From: an uncultured Lachnospiraceae bacterium
GTDB taxonomy: Bacteria; Bacillota; Clostridia; Lachnospirales; Lachnospiraceae
Direction of reading: 5' to 3'
Assembly: GCA_934351705.1 (NCBI GenBank)
Contig: CAKRJK010000039.1
Coordinates: 1-9,349 of the forward strand
DNA: 9,349 nt
The notes beneath the pieces are model-generated. The model saw only the letters and a list, made by a program, of their open reading frames with translations. It was not told the DNA's origin and did not search any database. The translations under genes and the position numbers were made by a program. Of the stretch, positions 5,978-9,349 are shown in pieces. How positions within the stretch are numbered: the first letter of the stretch is position 1; every line of letters starts with the position of its first letter.

Positions 5978-6898
5978 ATGTCAGACAAAGCGTATTTTGC
6001 TTATACCAAAAATGAACAAGGAATCTGTATACAAAGATGTTATGCAGCCGAAAGCCGCATTGAAATCCCGGCTGAGATCGAGGGGCTTCCGGTTGTTGAA
6101 ATAGCGTCCTATGCATTTGCACAAACGATGGAGTCGGAGCCGGAAAATACCGGAGATTTTCCATGCATTTGCGGAGAACTGGCAGGAGAAATATTCCTGC
6201 CGCCCACGATAAAAAGAGTCGGTAGATACGTCTTTTACAACTGCTGGAATTTGAAAAAACTTGGTTTTTCTACCAATATTTCCTATATCGGTGCCGGTGT
6301 ATTTACCGGCTGTAAATCATTAAAAGAATTAATCGTCAGTGAGGCGGACGCCGAAAAATCCTGTCTGCGGGAAGTGCTGGTAGACTTGAACCGGACGGTG
6401 ATCGTGGATTACAGAGGAAAAAGTCATAATCGTATTTTATATCCGGCTTTTTTCGAGGAGGCGGTGGAAAATACGCCGGCAAGGATTATCGAGACGCATA
6501 CACACGGTGTCGGGATTCAATACCGCAATGCGTTTAAAGGCACACAGATCGACTGGAAGGAATATGACAGAATTTTCACATTTGGCAAGTATAATATGGA
6601 ACAGTGGGAGGCAATCGCCACAGCGGCATATCGTCTGATGGCGGGCAACGTGACACAAGCCGAAGCAGAGAAAGACTATACGGATTTTTTGAGGGTGCAT
6701 TTAAAAGAGGCAGGAAAAATTTTTGCGGACAGAGGCGAGCGGGAAGTCCTTTCGTGGCTGGCAGAAGCGTTTGTTGCAGACAGTAAAGAGATGGATGCGC
6801 TGCTTGACGGTGCAGACAAAAATGCAGAGATGACAAGTTTATTGATCAATATTTCACATAAGAGATTCAAACCAAAAGCAAAAGGATTTACATTATAA
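5978..6898 (+). CDS. LRR_5-repeat protein of a VWA/MoxR operon
   Basis: This 306-residue protein is of unknown function. The N-terminal 120 residues hold BspA-type (LRR_5) leucine-rich repeats: IEIPAEIEGLPVVEIASYAFA (28-48), IFLPPTIKRVGRYVFYNC (72-89) and LKKLGFSTNISYIGAGVFTGC (92-112), each with the pattern of a hydrophobic strand, I-G/V, then A/V-F. The middle (130-205) is not repeat-like and contains NRILYPAFFEEAVENTPARI and ETHTHG. The last 95 residues (about 207-297) are helical and may form a protein-binding domain. LRR_5 proteins are often secreted adhesins, but this one has no signal peptide, membrane segment or anchor, so it should act in the cytoplasm. Its stop overlaps the next start by one base (TAATG), so it is translated together with the VWA protein, which suggests a shared complex. 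A substrate adaptor or sensor role is my inference. An upstream start at 5927 would give 323 residues. Confidence 0.85.
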   Translation: MSDKAYFAYTKNEQGICIQRCYAAESRIEIPAEIEGLPVVEIASYAFAQTMESEPENTGDFPCICGELAGEIFLPPTIKRVGRYVFYNCWNLKKLGFSTNISYIGAGVFTGCKSLKELIVSEADAEKSCLREVLVDLNRTVIVDYRGKSHNRILYPAFFEEAVENTPARIIETHTHGVGIQYRNAFKGTQIDWKEYDRIFTFGKYNMEQWEAIATAAYRLMAGNVTQAEAEKDYTDFLRVHLKEAGKIFADRGEREVLSWLAEAFVADSKEMDALLDGADKNAEMTSLLINISHKRFKPKAKGFTL

Positions 6899-8289
6899 TG
6901 TTTGAGGACAGGTTATTAGAACAGGTATCCGTCTGTGAAGAAATTTTGCAGGATACCAAGACGGAATTATATTTGAATATGCGTTTTTTGGACGTGGCAT
7001 TGAGCACGCTGCGTTTGCAGCCGACAATGGAAATATCGGGGTGCGGTACGGACGGAACCGTTTTTTATTATCAGATTCCGTATCTGACAGACCTCTACAA
7101 GCTGGGGAATGTTTATGTCAACCGGATGTATCTGCACAGTGTGTTTCACTGTCTGTTCGGACATCTGTGGGAAGACGCATGGTGCAGTGAAACGGATTTG
7201 CCGGACGGAATAGACGAATTTACGGAACAGGCACTCAAAGAACAGCATCGACAGGAACAGAAAAGACTCTGGGATCTGTCATGTGACATTGCGATAGAGT
7301 CCGTCATAGATTCCCTTACAGTCCGCTGCGTCAGAATGCCGTCAAAGCCATATCGGACAGCCGTATATCGCGGATTGGGAGAAAAGATTCCGGTATTGAC
7401 TGCGCAGGGAATTTACCGTCTGTTGTCAAAGGCGGATTTGGATGTCCGCATTATCGCACGTCTTATCAAAGAATTTCACGTGGATGATCACAGCAGATGG
7501 CAGAGAAAATCATCCCCGAACAGACCGCCGCAGGGAATGCCGAATCAGGATCAGTGGAAAGACATCCGGGACAAGACAGAGACGGATATGCAGACCTTTT
7601 CCAAAGAGGCGTCCGAGGGTTCCAAAGGATTGCTTGAGCAGTTGGCGGTAGAAAACAGGGAGCGTTATGATTACCGCGCGTTTCTTAAGAAATTCTGTGT
7701 GTTAAAAGAAGAAATGCAGGTAGATATGGACAGTTTCGACTATGTTTTTTATAATTATGGAATGGAGCTTTACGGCAATATGCCGCTGATCGAACCGCAG
7801 GAGACAAAAGAGGTACACCGCATAGAGGATTTTGTGATCGCGATAGATACTTCGATGTCCTGCAAAAAAGAGCTGGTGCAGAAATTTTTAGAAGAAACGT
7901 ACACCGTGTTAAGCCAGTCGGAATCATTTTACCGCAGATTTCGGATTCATATCATCCAATGCGATGAGAAGATACAGTCGGATGATGTGATTACAAACGC
8001 AAAAGAATTGGAAGACTATATGCGGCATTTTCAGGTGAGAGGATTCGGAGGAACGGATTTCAGACCGGTATTTACCTATGTCAATCAGCTATTACAGCAG
8101 AAAAAGTTTTCCAAATTAAAAGGGTTATTATATTTTACCGACGGATACGGAATATTTCCGTTAAAAAAGCCGCTTTATGAGACCGCTTTTATCTTCTTAA
8201 AAGAAGATTATACAGACGTAGATGTTCCGCCGTGGGCGATAAAATTGATTTTGGATGAGACACAGTTGGGAAGAGAAGTAGAAGGATAG
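6898..8289 (+). CDS. VWA-domain protein with degenerate zincin-like N-terminal domain (DUF2201-like)
   Basis: The 463 residues fall into two parts. The N-terminal part (1 to about 295) resembles the putative metallopeptidase domain found in front of VWA domains in DUF2201-type proteins. It contains LHSVFHCLFGHLW (79-91), in the place of an HExxH motif but with Ser for Glu, and DLSCDIAIESVIDSL (126-140), matching the family's conserved Asp helix. A polar linker (about 196-245) follows. The C-terminal part (310-463) is a VWA domain with all MIDAS elements: D317-T-S-M-S321, T386 and D387 in GFGGTDF, and D415 in YFTDG. It should bind a divalent metal and a partner protein. No leader or membrane segment is seen. 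The start overlaps the stop of the LRR gene (TAATG) with a weak AAAGGA upstream, so translation is probably coupled. The MoxR ATPase gene follows after 7 bases. VWA proteins of this kind usually work with the adjacent MoxR ATPase. Confidence 0.85.
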   Translation: MFEDRLLEQVSVCEEILQDTKTELYLNMRFLDVALSTLRLQPTMEISGCGTDGTVFYYQIPYLTDLYKLGNVYVNRMYLHSVFHCLFGHLWEDAWCSETDLPDGIDEFTEQALKEQHRQEQKRLWDLSCDIAIESVIDSLTVRCVRMPSKPYRTAVYRGLGEKIPVLTAQGIYRLLSKADLDVRIIARLIKEFHVDDHSRWQRKSSPNRPPQGMPNQDQWKDIRDKTETDMQTFSKEASEGSKGLLEQLAVENRERYDYRAFLKKFCVLKEEMQVDMDSFDYVFYNYGMELYGNMPLIEPQETKEVHRIEDFVIAIDTSMSCKKELVQKFLEETYTVLSQSESFYRRFRIHIIQCDEKIQSDDVITNAKELEDYMRHFQVRGFGGTDFRPVFTYVNQLLQQKKFSKLKGLLYFTDGYGIFPLKKPLYETAFIFLKEDYTDVDVPPWAIKLILDETQLGREVEG

Positions 8290-8296
8290 AAAAGCT

Positions 8297-9349
8297 ATGA
8301 ATATCAAGAGAGCAAAACAGGAAATAAAGGATACCTTGCAGGCATATTTTTTGAAGGATGAATGGGGCAGCTACGAGATACCGCCGTTAAGACAACGCCC
8401 GATCCTGCTGCTCGGTTCACCGGGAATCGGCAAGACGCAGATTATGGAGCAGATAGCAAAGGAGTGCGGAATCGGTCTGGTATCATACACGATCACGCAC
8501 CATACCAGACAGAGTGCAATCGGACTTCCGTTTATCACAAAACGCAATTTCGGAGAAGAAGAGTATTCGGTCACGGAATATACCATGAGTGAGATCGTGA
8601 TGTCTGTGTATGAAAAAATCGAAAAGACAGGCTTACAGGAAGGAATCCTTTTTATAGATGAGATCAACTGCGTGTCGGAGACATTGGCGCCGGCAATGTT
8701 ACAGTTTTTACAGTGTAAAACCTTTGGAAATCATAAGATACCGGAGGGATGGCTTATCGTTGCGGCAGGAAATCCGCCGGAATACAACAAATCCGTCCGT
8801 GAGTTTGACGTGGTGACGATGGATCGTGTCAAGAAGATTGAGGTGGAGGCGGATTTTGAAGTCTGGAAGGAATATGCTTATGCCAACAGGCTTCATCCGG
8901 CAGTCATTTCTTATCTGAATACCAAGAAACAATATTTTTACCGCATGGAGACCACGGTAGACGGCAGAGAGTTTGCAACGCCGCGAGGATGGGAGGATTT
9001 GTCCACGATCATTACCGTCTATGAAAAGACGAAAAGTACCGTAGACCGTGAGGTGATCGTCCAATACATCCAGCACCCAAAGATCGCAAAGGATTTTGCA
9101 AACTATCTGGAGCTTTATTACAAATATCAGACCGACTATCAGATTGAGGAGATTTTCAGGGGCAATCTGGACGAAAATCTGATCAAAAAAATCGCACATG
9201 CGGCGTTCGACGAGCGTTTGAGCGTCATCGGACTGCTGTTATCCAAAGTCAACGAGGGAATCCATGCTGCCGCAGAAAAAGAAAAACAGATGGAGATGCT
9301 GCAAACCTTTTTGCTGCGGTATAAAGAAAACGAGCAGCCGTTTGAAGAT
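8297..9349 (+). CDS. MoxR-family AAA+ ATPase, 3' end outside the window
   Basis: The frame from ATG 8297 stays open for 351 codons to the last base, so the C-terminus is missing. GAAGGA (8281-8286), inside the end of the VWA gene, serves as ribosome site. The protein has the AAA+ parts in order: Walker A GSPGIGKT (40-47, K46), Walker B LFIDEIN (118-124, D121 and E122), sensor 1 N159 in AAGNP, a likely arginine finger R177 in MDRVKK, and sensor 2 R230 in ATPRGWEDLS. The insert HHTRQSAIGLPFI (68-80) between Walker A and B is of MoxR style. MoxR ATPases form hexameric rings that use ATP to remodel or activate clients, normally together with a VWA protein encoded next door, as here. Residues after 240 are helical and do not resemble a second known domain. 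Related McrB/DUF-type AAA_5 proteins are an alternative, but the VWA neighbour supports MoxR. Confidence 0.9.
   Translation, partial: MNIKRAKQEIKDTLQAYFLKDEWGSYEIPPLRQRPILLLGSPGIGKTQIMEQIAKECGIGLVSYTITHHTRQSAIGLPFITKRNFGEEEYSVTEYTMSEIVMSVYEKIEKTGLQEGILFIDEINCVSETLAPAMLQFLQCKTFGNHKIPEGWLIVAAGNPPEYNKSVREFDVVTMDRVKKIEVEADFEVWKEYAYANRLHPAVISYLNTKKQYFYRMETTVDGREFATPRGWEDLSTIITVYEKTKSTVDREVIVQYIQHPKIAKDFANYLELYYKYQTDYQIEEIFRGNLDENLIKKIAHAAFDERLSVIGLLLSKVNEGIHAAAEKEKQMEMLQTFLLRYKENEQPFED

Noticed and set aside
8708..9199. Minus-strand open frame of 163 codons
   Set aside because: It lies opposite the MoxR ATPase frame, which carries all AAA+ motifs and stays open to the window end.

Overview
The window looks like ordinary chromosome from an anaerobic Firmicute of the Lachnospiraceae type, with Roseburia/Agathobacter-like bacteria my best guess. 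The reasons are the moderate base composition, strong AGGAGG ribosome sites, short sigma-A promoters, an ATP-dependent PEP carboxykinase, a tRNA-Leu without an encoded CCA, and a cytoplasmic LRR protein next to a VWA/MoxR pair. The genus is inferred from gene style, not from a marker gene.

Left part (1-1858): the 3' end of a glutamate synthase small subunit gene (gltD) runs rightward. It converges on a leftward gene for a lytic transglycosylase that has no signal peptide. Between them lies a 269-bp near-perfect palindrome (635-903), a MITE-like long inverted repeat with no protein gene of its own. The transglycosylase gene has a sigma-D/sigma-28-like -10 element upstream, which together with the missing signal peptide suggests a flagellar role.

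Centre (1859-5880): a TrmB-type regulator gene has a good sigma-A promoter and a possible operator but is broken by a frameshift just after its DNA-binding domain. Its 3' end overlaps the start of a diaminopimelate decarboxylase gene (lysA; last step of lysine synthesis). Next comes pckA (PEP carboxykinase), with its own promoter, a structured leader and a strong terminator. A tRNA-Leu(CAA) gene with its own promoter and terminator follows.

Right part (5978-9349): three tightly packed genes form an operon. They encode an LRR_5-repeat protein with an unknown C-terminal half, a two-domain protein (degenerate zincin-like N-terminal part plus a VWA domain with an intact MIDAS), and a MoxR-family AAA+ ATPase that runs off the window end. 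MoxR/VWA pairs usually act as chaperone-like machines that remodel or activate a client. The LRR protein could be the client adaptor or sensor. This three-part module is the least understood and most interesting content of the window.
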